64,000 nt of DNA from Streptomyces sp. HPF1205 (GCF_020400825.1 NZ_JAINVH010000027.1:1-64000); one strand, 5' to 3'; shown: positions 54,583-63,527, counted from the stretch's first letter. A program made the numbers and translations. Notes: generated by a model from the letters alone, not told the origin.

Positions 54583-55434
54583 TCACGGCCCGTGCGGTGT
54601 GTCATCCGGCCCCTCCGCTCCTTCCCCGCGGTCCGCCCCGAGCGGGGCCGCGGGACCCGTGCCGCCCGGCGGGACGTCCCCGGCGTCGTAGACGGCCACG
54701 CTCACGCAGTGGCCGCCGGTCAGCGGGAACGTGCGGAAGGTCCACTCGTCGCCGGACCCGGGGCTGCCGTCGGGCCGCCGCGCCCGCATGGGCCTGCCGT
54801 CGGGGCCGAAGCCGAACTCGGTGAACGGCAGCCGCGTGCCCTGCCCGATCGCCTTGCTGTAGGCCGCCTTCAGCGTGAGCAGGCGCACCAGCCGCGGATT
54901 GCGCTGCTCCTCCGGCAGCGCGGCCAGGGTGATCGTCTCGTACGCGGTGCACACCCGCCGGCCGAGCTCGCTGCCGTACAGCTCCCGGCCGGTGTGCTCG
55001 GCGTCCACGCCGATCAGGCCCTGCGTGGTCAGCCCCACCACGAGCAGTTCACCGGCGCGGCTGAGGCTGATGTCGATGTGTCCGTAACCGCGCAGGTACG
55101 GGCGCCCGGTGGGCCCGTAGGCGATCTCCAGGGCGTCCGGGTCGCCGCGCAGCACCCGCGCGACGGATCCGGCCAGCAGCCGGGAGACGGCGTACCGGTC
55201 GCGCACCTCGGCGCCCGCGAGATCCAGGTAGCGCGGCCAGTCCCGGCCCAGCAGCCCGCGCAGGTCCTCGCCGGTGCCGGGCGGCGGCCGCAGGTCCCTG
55301 CGGTCGGCGTACAGCAGGGCGGTGCCGCGTTCGCTGAGGTCGGCCCGCGCCCGGTCGCACGCGGTGGCGTCCGCCCCGACCTCGACGGGCGGACCGAGTC
55401 GCAGCCCTGGGACGGGGGCGGCGGGGACGGTCAT
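54583..55434 (-). CDS. Sfp-type 4'-phosphopantetheinyl transferase
   Basis: 283 residues; the ATG at 55434 follows AGAAGGAAG. Conserved parts: RPYLRGYGHIDISLSRAG, GVDAE (142-146, metal-binding Asp144 and Glu146) and LKAAYSKAIGQG (Lys189, Lys194). The last motif has Ala where the common WxxKEAxxK has Glu. The enzyme moves phosphopantetheine from CoA to the conserved Ser of carrier proteins and would activate the PKS ACPs of this cluster. It lies downstream of the acyl-AMP ligase on the same strand with a 154-bp gap rich in short degenerate repeats. The C-terminal 30 residues are Gly/Pro/Glu-rich and probably disordered. Confidence 0.92.
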   Translation of the reverse strand: MTVPAAPVPGLRLGPPVEVGADATACDRARADLSERGTALLYADRRDLRPPPGTGEDLRGLLGRDWPRYLDLAGAEVRDRYAVSRLLAGSVARVLRGDPDALEIAYGPTGRPYLRGYGHIDISLSRAGELLVVGLTTQGLIGVDAEHTGRELYGSELGRRVCTAYETITLAALPEEQRNPRLVRLLTLKAAYSKAIGQGTRLPFTEFGFGPDGRPMRARRPDGSPGSGDEWTFRTFPLTGGHCVSVAVYDAGDVPPGGTGPAAPLGADRGEGAEGPDDTPHGP

Positions 55435-55588
55435 GTCGGCTTCCTTCTGTCGAGGCCGCCGCGCCGCGGCCCGTGGCTCCGCGGCCGGTGTCTCCCCGGC
55501 CCGTCGCCACGCGGCCCGTTGCGCCCCGGCCCGTTGCCCCGCGGCGCGCTGCTCCGCGTCCGTGCCCGGCCGCGCTTCGGGAGCCGGC

Positions 55589-57409
55589 TCACGACACGCC
55601 GCCGGGCGCGGCGGAGTCGAGCAGGTCGCGGCCCAGCAGGGCGTCGCCGGGCCGTTGCAGGGCCCGCACGTCCGGGTCCAGCGCCTCGTACTCCCCGTAC
55701 ACCCGCCCGGCGAGGAACTCGGCGCGCATGAAGGTGCGCCGCACCTTTCCGCTGGTGGTGCGGCGCACGGTTCCGGACCGCACCAGCAGCACGTTGGCGG
55801 CGGGCACGCCGAATTCCTCGCGGATCGCCCGCCGGATCAGCTCGGCCAGTTCGCCGAGACCGTCAGGGCCGGACTGCCCGGCCCTGACTTCCTGGACGAG
55901 GACGAGCCGCTCGCGGCCGGCCGGGACGGAGAACGCGGCGCCGGGCCGCCCGGCGAGCGCGGGGTGCGCCGCCCGGGCGGCGTGCTCCACGTCCTGCGGG
56001 TAGATGTTCCGCCCGGCGACGATGACGAGTTCCTTCAGCCGGCCGGTGACGTAGAGCTGCCCGTCCTCCAGTGCGCCGAGGTCGCCGGTGCGCAGGAACC
56101 CGCCCTCCCCGCCCTCCAGTACGGCCCGGAACGCGGCCTTGGTCTCCGCCGGCTTCCCGTGGTACCCGGCGGCCACGCTCTCGCCGCGCAGCCAGATCTC
56201 GCCCACGGTCCCCTCGGGCACCTCACGGCCGGTCGCCGGGTCGACCACCCGCAGGTCCACGCCGACGGGCCGGCCGCTGCTGACGAGGACCGTGCTCTCC
56301 CGGCCGGGCTCGGCGGGCGCGAGCACGTCCCGGGCGAGCGCGTCGGCGTCGACCGCGCGCCGCCGGTACGGGTGCCCGGCGGCGCCGCCGGACACGACGA
56401 GGGTGGCCTCGGCGAGCCCGTAGCACGGGTACAGGGCCTCCGGGCGCAGGCCGGCGGCGGCGAAGCGCCGGGCGAACGCGTCGAGGGTCTCGGCGCGCAC
56501 CGGTTCCGCGCCGTTGAGCGCCAGCCGCCACCGGGACAGGTCCAGGCCGCGGACCTCCCGGTCGGTGACGCGCCGCAGCGCCAGGTCGTAGCAGAAGTCG
56601 GGGCCGCCGCCGACGGTCACGCGGTACCGCTCGACGGCCTCCAGCCAGCGCAGCGGCCGGTGGAGGAACGCGGCCGGGGCGAGCAGCACCGAGGCGCTGC
56701 CCAGCCAGAGCGGGTGCAGCAGGTGCGCCAGGCCCATGTCGTGGTGGAGCGGCAGCCAGCCGCCGAACCGGTCGGCGGCGGTGGTGCCGAGCACCCGCTG
56801 CAGCGCGGCGTGGTTGGCCGTCAGGTTGCGGTGGCTGACCATGACTCCGCGCGGCTCGGTCACCGAGCCGGAGGTGTACTGCAGGAGGGCCGGATCCTCG
56901 GGACGGGTCGCGGGCGGGCGGAAGGGCTCGCCGCCGCCGGCGTCGTCGGAGCTGTCGTTCTCGCGCAGGGCGTCGGTGGCGACGCACAGCACGTCGTCGA
57001 ACCCCTCGGTCGCCAGCCACCGGGCGACGTCCGGCGCGCCCGCCCGGTCGGTGAGCACGACGCGTGCCCCGCTGTCGCGCAGGATGCCGGTGGCGCGTCC
57101 GAGCCGCCCGCGCGCGTTCCCCTCGGGCAGCGGGGCCGGCACGGCGACCGCCCCGGCGTACAGACACCCGGCGAACGCCTTCAGGAACTCCAGGCTGCCG
57201 GGGAACGCGAGCAGGACGGGCCGCCCCTCGACCCCGTGCGCCCGCAGCGCCCGCGCGACGCGGCGCGCCGCCCGGTCCAGTTCGCCGTACGTGAGCCGGT
57301 CGGCCGCGGTGCCCTCCGGGGTCTCGCGCAGCTGGAGGTGGACCTCGTCGTCCGCGAACTCGGCGCAGCGCGCCCGGACGAGGTCGGTGAACGTGCCGGA
57401 GTACGACAA
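55589..57409 (-). CDS. Fatty-acyl-AMP ligase (FAAL-like adenylate-forming enzyme)
   Basis: 606 residues from a TTG at 57409, chosen because GAGGGGGG lies just upstream and SYSGTFTDLVRARC is the usual FAAL beginning; upstream in-frame ATGs lack an RBS. Motifs: YTSGSVTEPRGVMVSHRNL (P-loop), GWLPLHHDMGL, YPCYGLAEATLVVSGG, LRTGDLGALEDGQLYVTGRLKELVIVAG (split here as LRTGDLG and GRLKELVI), NIYPQDVE and a Lys in RRTTSGKVRR. FAALs activate acyl chains as adenylates and pass them to an ACP. The KSQ module already supplies the starter for this PKS, so the ligase may load a carrier elsewhere in the pathway or serve another one. No free-standing ACP is encoded nearby. Confidence 0.88.
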   Translation of the reverse strand: MSYSGTFTDLVRARCAEFADDEVHLQLRETPEGTAADRLTYGELDRAARRVARALRAHGVEGRPVLLAFPGSLEFLKAFAGCLYAGAVAVPAPLPEGNARGRLGRATGILRDSGARVVLTDRAGAPDVARWLATEGFDDVLCVATDALRENDSSDDAGGGEPFRPPATRPEDPALLQYTSGSVTEPRGVMVSHRNLTANHAALQRVLGTTAADRFGGWLPLHHDMGLAHLLHPLWLGSASVLLAPAAFLHRPLRWLEAVERYRVTVGGGPDFCYDLALRRVTDREVRGLDLSRWRLALNGAEPVRAETLDAFARRFAAAGLRPEALYPCYGLAEATLVVSGGAAGHPYRRRAVDADALARDVLAPAEPGRESTVLVSSGRPVGVDLRVVDPATGREVPEGTVGEIWLRGESVAAGYHGKPAETKAAFRAVLEGGEGGFLRTGDLGALEDGQLYVTGRLKELVIVAGRNIYPQDVEHAARAAHPALAGRPGAAFSVPAGRERLVLVQEVRAGQSGPDGLGELAELIRRAIREEFGVPAANVLLVRSGTVRRTTSGKVRRTFMRAEFLAGRVYGEYEALDPDVRALQRPGDALLGRDLLDSAAPGGVS

Positions 57410-57779
57410 CCGCGATCCCCCCTCACATCCCGCGCGTGGTTCACGTACCCATGTCGGGAGGAGCATCCGCCCCGGCGCTAAAGCGGCGCTTGGGCGCATC
57501 CGGAGGGCTGCGCTCCGCTTGTCGGACGGATGACGCCGGTGGGCCGCCGGGCCGATGGCGCCGGTGGGCCGCCTGGCCGGTCCGACGGCCGAACGCCATC
57601 CACAGCGATCCCAGGCGATTCCCGGCGATTCCCGGCGCACCCCGGCGTTCACCGGCCGTCCGCGCGGCCCCGCCACCGCCCTGCCCCGCGGCGTGGGCGG
57701 CGCCCCGCTGCGGGGGACGCCCCGTGCGCCTCACGGCACAGGCCACGGCCTCACGGCGGTCCCACTTCTCACGGCACGG
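57410..57779. other. 370-bp intergenic region with short direct repeats
   Basis: Between the kinase stop and the acyl-AMP ligase start. It contains duplicated stretches such as GGTGGGCCGCC (about 57537-57575) and CGATTCCCGG units (about 57616-57636). I see no gene; it should hold the promoter for the ligase/transferase pair but no clear -10/-35 boxes. Confidence 0.4.
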
Positions 57780-59138
57780 TCATTTCCCGGCGTCGGCGCA
57801 CGCCTTGAACCGCGCCGCCAGAGCCGGGGGAAAACCCGCGGGGTAGTGCCTCGCGTCCATGACACGGACGTTCCTCACGGTGGGTTGTGCCCCCGAGGCG
57901 CCCTTGCGCAGGTCGTCGGCCACCTGCTCGGCCACGTCACCTCGGGCGCAGAACAGCGTGAGGCCGCCACCGACGTCGTCCCGGGCGAGTACGCCCTCGT
58001 GGTGCTGGGCCGTGGTGAAGATCTCGCTCGATGTCGTCGTGCCGTCCGCCGCGAAAGCCGCGACGATCTTGTTGGGCCCCGCTGAGTGGTGGTTCGGCAG
58101 CAGTACGGCGGCGACCGCGCCCCCGGCCAGGAGGACGCCGGCGACCGCCGCGATGACGGCGCGGCGTCCCCGTACGAACCCGCGTCCGGAATCGCGTCCG
58201 GCCCCGCGTCCGGACCCGCGTCCGGGCGGCGGGGCGGAACCGGGCCTCGCGCCCAGAGGCACGGTCGGCGGCTCCCCGGCCGCGGCCGGGGACGCAACCA
58301 CCGGAGGCGCACCCGGCATCGGCGGGGGCAGCATCCCGGCCGCGGCCGCCGCGGTCGGACGCGCGGCCGGGTCCTTGCCGAGCAGTGCCGAGAGCAGCGG
58401 CGTCAAAGGACCGGCGTGCGCCGGAGGCGGCATCGGAGCGTCGAGGATGGCCCGCATGAGGGCTTCCGGGTTCCCGGCCCGGAACGGCCGCTGCCCTTCG
58501 ACCAGTTCGTACAGCGTGACGCCGAGCGCCCACAGGTCGACCGCCGGGGTGACGGGCCTGCCCGCGAACACCTCGGGCGCCATGTACGGCTGGGTGCCGA
58601 CCACGGCGCCGGAGTGCGTCAGCGCGGTCACTCGGGCGTCCGTCAGCGCGGCGATGCCGAAGTCGACCACGACCGCCCGCCCGCCGTCCCAGAGGACGTT
58701 GCCCGGTTTGACGTCGCGGTGCACCACCCCGGCGGCGTGGGCCGCGGCCAGCGCCGCCAGCACCTGGCGGGCGATGTCCGAGACCAGAGGCGGGCTCAGC
58801 CGCCCGTCGCGCCGTGCGAGCCGGTCCAGGGGGGTGCCTTCGACCAGTTCCATGACGACGGCGGGCACGCCGCTGCCGTCGGTGGTGATGTCGTGCACCC
58901 CCACCAGGCCCGGGTGGCGCAGCGCGGCGGCGGCCCGCGCCTCGCGCCGGATCCGCCGCACCAGCACCTGCCGCAGTTCCTCGTCGGCGCCCGGCGGCAG
59001 CAGCAACTCCTTGACGGCGACGGCGCGGTGGAGCTCCTTGTCGTAGGCCTGCCACACCCGGCCCATGCCGCCCTGGCTGATCCGCCGCTCCAGCCGGTAC
59101 CGCCCGGCGAGCCACTCGCCCTCGCCCCACCCCGCCAC
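57780..59138 (-). CDS. Ser/Thr protein kinase, membrane anchored (PknB-like)
   Basis: 452 residues from GTG at 59138, preceded by GGGAGGGG; a TTG at 59168 is a poorer start. Gly-loop ISQGGMGRV, Lys43 in AVAVKEL, HRDVKPGN, DFGIAAL and TQPYMAPEV are all intact, so an active kinase domain fills about 15-265. A Pro/Gly/Ala-rich linker follows, then one membrane helix at about 325-347 (AVIAAVAGVLLAGGAVAAVLL) and an outer domain of about 100 residues with two Cys that could pair. No PASTA repeats. It probably senses something outside the cell; targets unknown. Likely part of the chromosomal flank rather than the biosynthetic cluster. Confidence 0.9.
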   Translation of the reverse strand: MAGWGEGEWLAGRYRLERRISQGGMGRVWQAYDKELHRAVAVKELLLPPGADEELRQVLVRRIRREARAAAALRHPGLVGVHDITTDGSGVPAVVMELVEGTPLDRLARRDGRLSPPLVSDIARQVLAALAAAHAAGVVHRDVKPGNVLWDGGRAVVVDFGIAALTDARVTALTHSGAVVGTQPYMAPEVFAGRPVTPAVDLWALGVTLYELVEGQRPFRAGNPEALMRAILDAPMPPPAHAGPLTPLLSALLGKDPAARPTAAAAAGMLPPPMPGAPPVVASPAAAGEPPTVPLGARPGSAPPPGRGSGRGAGRDSGRGFVRGRRAVIAAVAGVLLAGGAVAAVLLPNHHSAGPNKIVAAFAADGTTTSSEIFTTAQHHEGVLARDDVGGGLTLFCARGDVAEQVADDLRKGASGAQPTVRNVRVMDARHYPAGFPPALAARFKACADAGK

Positions 59139-59226
59139 GCGTCCCCTCCCGCCGCTCCGGCGAGTCAAGCTACCAACTCACGTGACGGGCGGCAGCGTTG
59201 CCTTCATCGCGGGGCTCGGCGGGAGC

Positions 59227-59895
59227 CTATTCGCCCAGCAGGAGCGCGGCGACCGACTCCGGGGCCTCGTGCATCGCGTCGTGGCCGGTGGGAAGGTCGT
59301 GGACCCGCCATCCGGGATCGGCCATGAGCCGGGTGCGCAGCTCGGCGAACGGCGTCCGGTCCTCCCACCCCGAGCAGTAGACGAACTCCCGGCGGGGGAC
59401 CCGGGCGGCCGCACCGGTGAGGCGGACCGCCTGGAGGAACGAGGCGAGGGGGTGGGGACGGCGGCGGGGATCACCGCCGTCCGGCGGTCCGACCGCGTAG
59501 CCGTCGGCCGCGGCGCCGGCGGCGAAGACCTGCCGGTAGCGCTCGGTCGTCGACGACCAGCACGACTCGCCGTCGCGCGGTACGTAGGCGTCGAGATGCA
59601 CCAGCCGCGAGATACGGCCGCCGGCGCGATCGGCGGCGGCGGCGATCACCATCCCGCCGTAACTGTGGCCGACCAGCGTCACCGAGGTGAGGCGGGCGCG
59701 GTCGAGAAGCCGCAGCACGTCCTCGGCGTGCGTGTCGAGGTTGGCGGTCGCGACCGTCGCGGCGTCGTCGTCCGGCCGCAGGCCCGTCAGGGTCAGCGCG
59801 TGAACGGCGTGGCCGGCACGCTCCAGCAGCGGAACCACCGCCTCGAAGGACCAGGAGCCGTGCCAACCGCCGGGTACGAGGACGAACGTCGCCAT
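59227..59895 (-). CDS. Alpha/beta hydrolase (salicylate esterase/hydroxynitrile lyase-like family)
   Basis: 222 residues; the ATG at 59895 has GAAGGAGAAG upstream. It starts with the family hallmark FVLVPGGWHGSWSFEAVVPLL. The nucleophile elbow is VGHSYGG (Ser78) and a C-terminal TGHDAMHEAPE gives the catalytic His. Members hydrolyse small esters or act on cyanohydrins; the substrate here is unknown. It is divergent from an AraC-type regulator gene (150-bp shared region), which suggests that regulator controls it. Confidence 0.87.
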   Translation of the reverse strand: MATFVLVPGGWHGSWSFEAVVPLLERAGHAVHALTLTGLRPDDDAATVATANLDTHAEDVLRLLDRARLTSVTLVGHSYGGMVIAAAADRAGGRISRLVHLDAYVPRDGESCWSSTTERYRQVFAAGAAADGYAVGPPDGGDPRRRPHPLASFLQAVRLTGAAARVPRREFVYCSGWEDRTPFAELRTRLMADPGWRVHDLPTGHDAMHEAPESVAALLLGE

Positions 59896-60031
59896 GAGCT
59901 TCTCCTTCTCGGGGCCGCGGCACCGGGGCACGCCGCCCCGGCTCATGCGGTCCCGCCGGGCGCTTCGCGCGAGGCGGGGACCACGCCGCATGGAGGCAGT
60001 GTCATCGGGTCGGGGCATGGCTCGCCACCGG

Positions 60032-60037
60032 TAAAAT
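60032..60037 (+). promoter_or_regulatory. -10-like box TAAAAT just upstream of the AraC-type gene
   Basis: It ends 8 bp before the ATG at 60046, so transcription would start at or next to the start codon and the mRNA would be leaderless, which fits the absence of an RBS. No good -35 box is seen. Confidence 0.35.
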
Positions 60038-60045
60038 GCCACGTG

Positions 60046-60891
60046 ATGCCCGTTCGCCGCCAACCTCGCGCAACCGCCGGACCGACGTCGCACATGTGGC
60101 CGTCCGGCGGGCGCCACCTGTGGCCGTCCGGCGGGACGAGCGAGGCGCAGTCGCACACGCGGGGTCACCTGGTCTACGCGGCCGGCGGCGTCCTGGTGGT
60201 CCACACCGAACGCGGCACGTCGATCGTTCCCGCCAACAGGGTCGCCTGGACGCCCGCCGGGTTCACGCACGTCCACCGCGCCCACGGCGACACCGACATG
60301 CGGATCGTCTTCCTCACCCCGTCCCTCGCCCGGCTCGTACCGGACCGTCCCGCCGTGTTCCTGGCCACCGGCCTCGCCCGCGAGGTGCTGCTCGCCCTGA
60401 CCGGCCCGCGCGCCCACGACGGCGGCACGCCCGGTTACAGCCGCTCGGCGCGCGCTCGCCTCCTGCGAGTCCTCGTCGACGAACTGCGCGAAGCACCGGA
60501 ACAGCCGCTGCACCTGCCGGAGCCGCGCGACGACCGCCTGCGGGCCGTCGCCCGGATGCTGTACGAGACGCCCGCGGACAACGCCACGCTGGCCGAGCTC
60601 GGCAAGAGAGCCGGAGCCGGCGCCCGCACCCTCAGCCGGCTGTTGCGCGACGAACTCGGCATGACCTTCTACGAGTGGCGTACGCAGCTTCGCGTCCACC
60701 ACGCCCTCGTGCTGCTCGCCGAGGGCCACGACACGGTCAGAACCGCCCACGCCTGCGGCTGGGCCAACCCCAGCGGCTTCATCACGGCGTTCACCCACGT
60801 CGTGGGAACGACCCCGGGCCGCTACCGCGCCGGCCACCGCGGCACCCCCCTCGCGCCCGCATCCCCGACGGCGGACGGGCCCCCGCGGTGA
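60046..60891 (+). CDS. AraC-family transcriptional regulator
   Basis: 281 residues, ATG at 60046, no RBS (see the -10 box at 60032). The N-terminal half is a cupin-like sensing domain (TRGHLVYAAGGVLVVHTERG, WTPAGFTHVHRAHGD). The C-terminal half has two helix-turn-helix units (ATLAELGKRAGAGARTLSRL; TVRTAHACGWANPSGFITAF) ending TPGRYRA, the AraC signature. It is divergent from the alpha/beta hydrolase gene and probably regulates it. The N-terminus carries an imperfect duplicate (HMWPSGGR, HLWPSGGT) encoded by a direct repeat at about 60091-60135. Confidence 0.9.
   Translation: MPVRRQPRATAGPTSHMWPSGGRHLWPSGGTSEAQSHTRGHLVYAAGGVLVVHTERGTSIVPANRVAWTPAGFTHVHRAHGDTDMRIVFLTPSLARLVPDRPAVFLATGLAREVLLALTGPRAHDGGTPGYSRSARARLLRVLVDELREAPEQPLHLPEPRDDRLRAVARMLYETPADNATLAELGKRAGAGARTLSRLLRDELGMTFYEWRTQLRVHHALVLLAEGHDTVRTAHACGWANPSGFITAFTHVVGTTPGRYRAGHRGTPLAPASPTADGPPR
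60091..60135 (+). repeat. Direct repeat in the 5' part of the AraC-type gene
   Basis: Two 21-bp copies (CACATGTGGCCG... and CACCTGTGGCCG..., one mismatch) separated by three bases encode the duplicated WPSGG peptide near residues 17-30. Confidence 0.8.
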
Positions 60892-61197
60892 CGCGCGGCC
60901 CCACCCTCGCAGCGCCGCCCCGCACCGGGCCCGCGCCGCGTACGAGGAAGCCGTGCGCGCCGGGCGAGGCGGCGCCGCCGCCCTGACCCGCGGCGGGTCC
61001 CGCACCGAGTTCATCACCTGTCGGCGTCCTGGCCGACCGGCTACCGCAGACTCGACCACCGGCATGAACGCGCCCCGCGACTACGTGGCCTTCCCCGGCC
61101 TCGCCGCCGTCGTCCGCTGCCGCAAACGCCTTCTGCGCCTCACCACATCGGTGAGGAAACGGTCTGGACACCGTGTGCGAGTGGATACGCTGGCCCG
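60892..61197. other. 306-bp gap containing a transposase remnant
   Basis: No intact gene. The right part holds the IS5-type remnant listed separately and a possible promoter for the next gene: TGGACA (61165-61170), 15-bp spacer, TACGCT (61186-61191), ending 6 bp before the GTG/ATG start, which would give a leaderless mRNA. Confidence 0.5.
61012..61146 (+). pseudogene. IS5-type DDE transposase C-terminal remnant, frameshifted
   Basis: One frame gives SWPTGYRRLDHRHER (61027-61071). A second, shifted by one base, continues APRDYVAFPGLAAVVRC and RKRLLRLTT to 61146. Joined, they match the C-terminal pattern of IS5-family transposases (W-x-GYRRL-x-RYER ... YLAFLGLAAALxCYKRLxRLTT). The frameshift at about 61069-61072 and the absence of everything upstream show a decayed fragment. 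Confidence 0.6.
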
Positions 61198-63465
61198 GTG
61201 ATGGGGGACTTACTCGAACCGTTGAGTACGGGGGAGGCCCAGCCGCTGCGCGAATGGTTGACAGCGCGCGGTGTGGAGCCGGAACGGCTGTGGCGTCTGC
61301 CGCGGTGGAACGCGGAGGACGAGAGGGCTGGAGCGCCCTCGATGCGGCGGCGAGCCGGCAGGAGGGAGCAGGCGGCCGAAGAGCTGGCCGTCCAGGTGCC
61401 GAAGGTCCTGGGCACCCCCGGTGGTGTCGTTTGCCTGCTGCTCTACCTGCGCTACGAGGTCGCGGAGACGTGGGAGGTCTCCTACCACTTCGGCTTGCTG
61501 TGGGACACGTTGGGCGCGGCGGTCGACTACTTCGCCGCCCATCCGATGCCGGCGGACGACGACGAGGCGACCGCGGTGGCGTCGGCCCTTGCGTTGATCG
61601 AGTGCCTGGACGCGGAGATACGGGCGGAGAACGCGATGGTGTGCGCGGTGCCCGGCGCGCTGGCACGCGCCGCCGACGCCGCCGCGGACAAGGCCGCACT
61701 GGCGGCGGAGCTGGCCGCGCGCGTCGAGGCGTCGATGCCCTGGTTGACCGCGTACGTCATCGAGCTGGCCAGGGCCCGAGAGGCCTACAACAGGGCCGTC
61801 GCCACGGCCGCCGGCGCTCTGGTGGGCTTCCTCCGGTCGGGCACGCCGTTGGCCCCGGCCATCGCCGCCCTGTCCGCGGCCGAGGCGGGACTCGGGCGCG
61901 ACGAGCGTGCACGGAGTTGCCTGCAGGCCCACAGGTTCAGCCTGACCGCCCTGGCCGACGCCGCTGACAGGGGCTGGCTGAGGGTGGACCGCGGAAAGAT
62001 CGCCTATCTCTACCCGTTCGCGATCCGGGGGATGACGGCCTCCGACGTGGTGCGGACCGCGGTGCGGGAGGCGGGGGGCTGGCGGCTGGGCGGCGTGCTT
62101 CCCGTGGAGGTGCACCAGTCCCTCGACCTCGACGACGTCTGGGACGGCTCCGACTCGCTGGGCCGTCGTTATGACGGCGCTCATGTCGGGCTGCCGGACG
62201 TAGCGATACGGCTCGACGGCGAGAGGATCCAGTCGGTTCGCGCGCAATTGCGCCTGTCTCTGCTCGGCAATCATTACGTGCGGTTCGAAGCGGATCTCTC
62301 GGGAGCCTCACCCGCCGACATCTACGCCATGACCCTGCGCGCCGCACCGGAATCCGGCACCGCCGAAGTCGCGTTCGAGGGCGTGGGTGCCACGGTCGCC
62401 GAGGGGGCGGACAGGACGAACCGCGGCCCGATCCGCCTGTCGGATCTGGCGGTCCGGCTCACGGAGGACCTGCGCGAGCGGCTGGGGGGAGCCGAGGCGG
62501 GTGTGCAGGTCATCACCCGCCCGGGAATGTTCCGCCTGGTCATCTCAGTGAATGCCGCGTCGCGGGTACGGCGTTGCGAGGGGCGTGTCGAAGCACACGA
62601 GATCCAGGCCGCCCACGACCTCGCGGATCTCGTGGGCGGACAGGTACTGACCAATCCGGTCACGTTCATGGTGGGCTCGATGGCGGAGTGGATCCGGTAC
62701 GCGCCCGATCACGCCCTCGCCAGGGACGTGCGCGTACTCGCCGATGAATGGGTGGTGTGCACGAGCAACACCACGTTGCTGGCGGGGCTCGGCGTACCCA
62801 TGTGGGGCGCCGGCACCCGGGAGTCGGTCGCCGAGTTCGTCGCTTCACTCGAAGGTCTCCTGGCGGGCTGGTCGAGCGAGCTCGCCGGGTACTACCAAAC
62901 CGTTCAGCGGCTGCAGGAACGTCTGCCCGGTCCTGAAGAGGCCCGCCGGATGACCGTCCAGGCCCTGCGCGAGCTCGCCGACAACCTGGAACGGGAGAAG
63001 ATGCGTCTCCACGACTTCGCGATCGAGACCCGGTCCGCGGTCGGCCTCATCCGCTCGCCGTCGCTGGTCGCCTCCCCGGTTGCGGCGTCGATGCTGGCCC
63101 TTCTGCTGGACTGGTCCGACTTCGGGCGGCGGATCAGGGAGCTCGAGGTGACCGTCGACGAGGTTCTCGACGAGCGGTTGGCGCTGAGTATCGACAAGCT
63201 CACCCGCCAGCGTCTGAAGCAGGAAAGCGCGGAGGAGGCACGCGTCCAGCAGCGCCAGCGGGCCAAGTTGGACACTCTGCTCGCGGTGATCGCCGCCATC
63301 GGGGTCTCCGGGATCGGTCAGATCCTCCAGGGTGGCTACGACCTCGGAGAACGGGGCTCGCTGGCCATCATCGCGGCCATCGTGGTGCTCTCGGTGATCG
63401 TCGGGGGCTTCTTCTGGTGGTCGGCCGGTGCTCACCAACGGCGCGGCCCGGGTGGCCCGGAATGA
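61198..63465 (+). CDS. Large protein of unknown function with two C-terminal membrane helices
   Basis: 755 residues from GTG 61198 (ATG 61201 follows at once; no RBS, so probably leaderless). The N-terminal 500 residues are mostly soluble and alpha/beta, with no motif I recognise. A region at about 560-690 is helical and rich in Glu, Arg and Leu (ELADNLEREKMRLHDF, LALSIDKLTRQRLKQESAEE), consistent with a coiled coil. It leads into two closely spaced membrane helices at about 692-712 (LLAVIAAIGVSGIGQIL) and 720-742 (LAIIAAIVVLSVIVGGFFWW). A long helix feeding a C-terminal TM hairpin recalls the CorA topology, but the GMN signature is missing. Function unknown; probably outside the biosynthetic cluster. 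Confidence 0.75.
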   Translation: MMGDLLEPLSTGEAQPLREWLTARGVEPERLWRLPRWNAEDERAGAPSMRRRAGRREQAAEELAVQVPKVLGTPGGVVCLLLYLRYEVAETWEVSYHFGLLWDTLGAAVDYFAAHPMPADDDEATAVASALALIECLDAEIRAENAMVCAVPGALARAADAAADKAALAAELAARVEASMPWLTAYVIELARAREAYNRAVATAAGALVGFLRSGTPLAPAIAALSAAEAGLGRDERARSCLQAHRFSLTALADAADRGWLRVDRGKIAYLYPFAIRGMTASDVVRTAVREAGGWRLGGVLPVEVHQSLDLDDVWDGSDSLGRRYDGAHVGLPDVAIRLDGERIQSVRAQLRLSLLGNHYVRFEADLSGASPADIYAMTLRAAPESGTAEVAFEGVGATVAEGADRTNRGPIRLSDLAVRLTEDLRERLGGAEAGVQVITRPGMFRLVISVNAASRVRRCEGRVEAHEIQAAHDLADLVGGQVLTNPVTFMVGSMAEWIRYAPDHALARDVRVLADEWVVCTSNTTLLAGLGVPMWGAGTRESVAEFVASLEGLLAGWSSELAGYYQTVQRLQERLPGPEEARRMTVQALRELADNLEREKMRLHDFAIETRSAVGLIRSPSLVASPVAASMLALLLDWSDFGRRIRELEVTVDEVLDERLALSIDKLTRQRLKQESAEEARVQQRQRAKLDTLLAVIAAIGVSGIGQILQGGYDLGERGSLAIIAAIVVLSVIVGGFFWWSAGAHQRRGPGGPE

Positions 63466-63499
63466 CACGTGCCGTCGGTGGCTGCTCCCGCCCGGGCCT

Positions 63500-63527
63500 G
63501 CGGGGTCCCTCCCCGGGACGACCCCGC
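63500..63527 (+). terminator. Candidate terminator hairpin
   Basis: 7-bp stem GCGGGGT/ACCCCGC with a possible inner CCC/GGG pairing, 34 bp past the stop of the two-TM protein gene. Confidence 0.35.

Noticed and set aside
59227..61065. 612-codon minus-strand frame fusing the hydrolase with sequence opposite the AraC gene
   Set aside because: Only the part from the ATG at 59895 has hydrolase motifs and an RBS; the rest is the antisense of the AraC-type gene.
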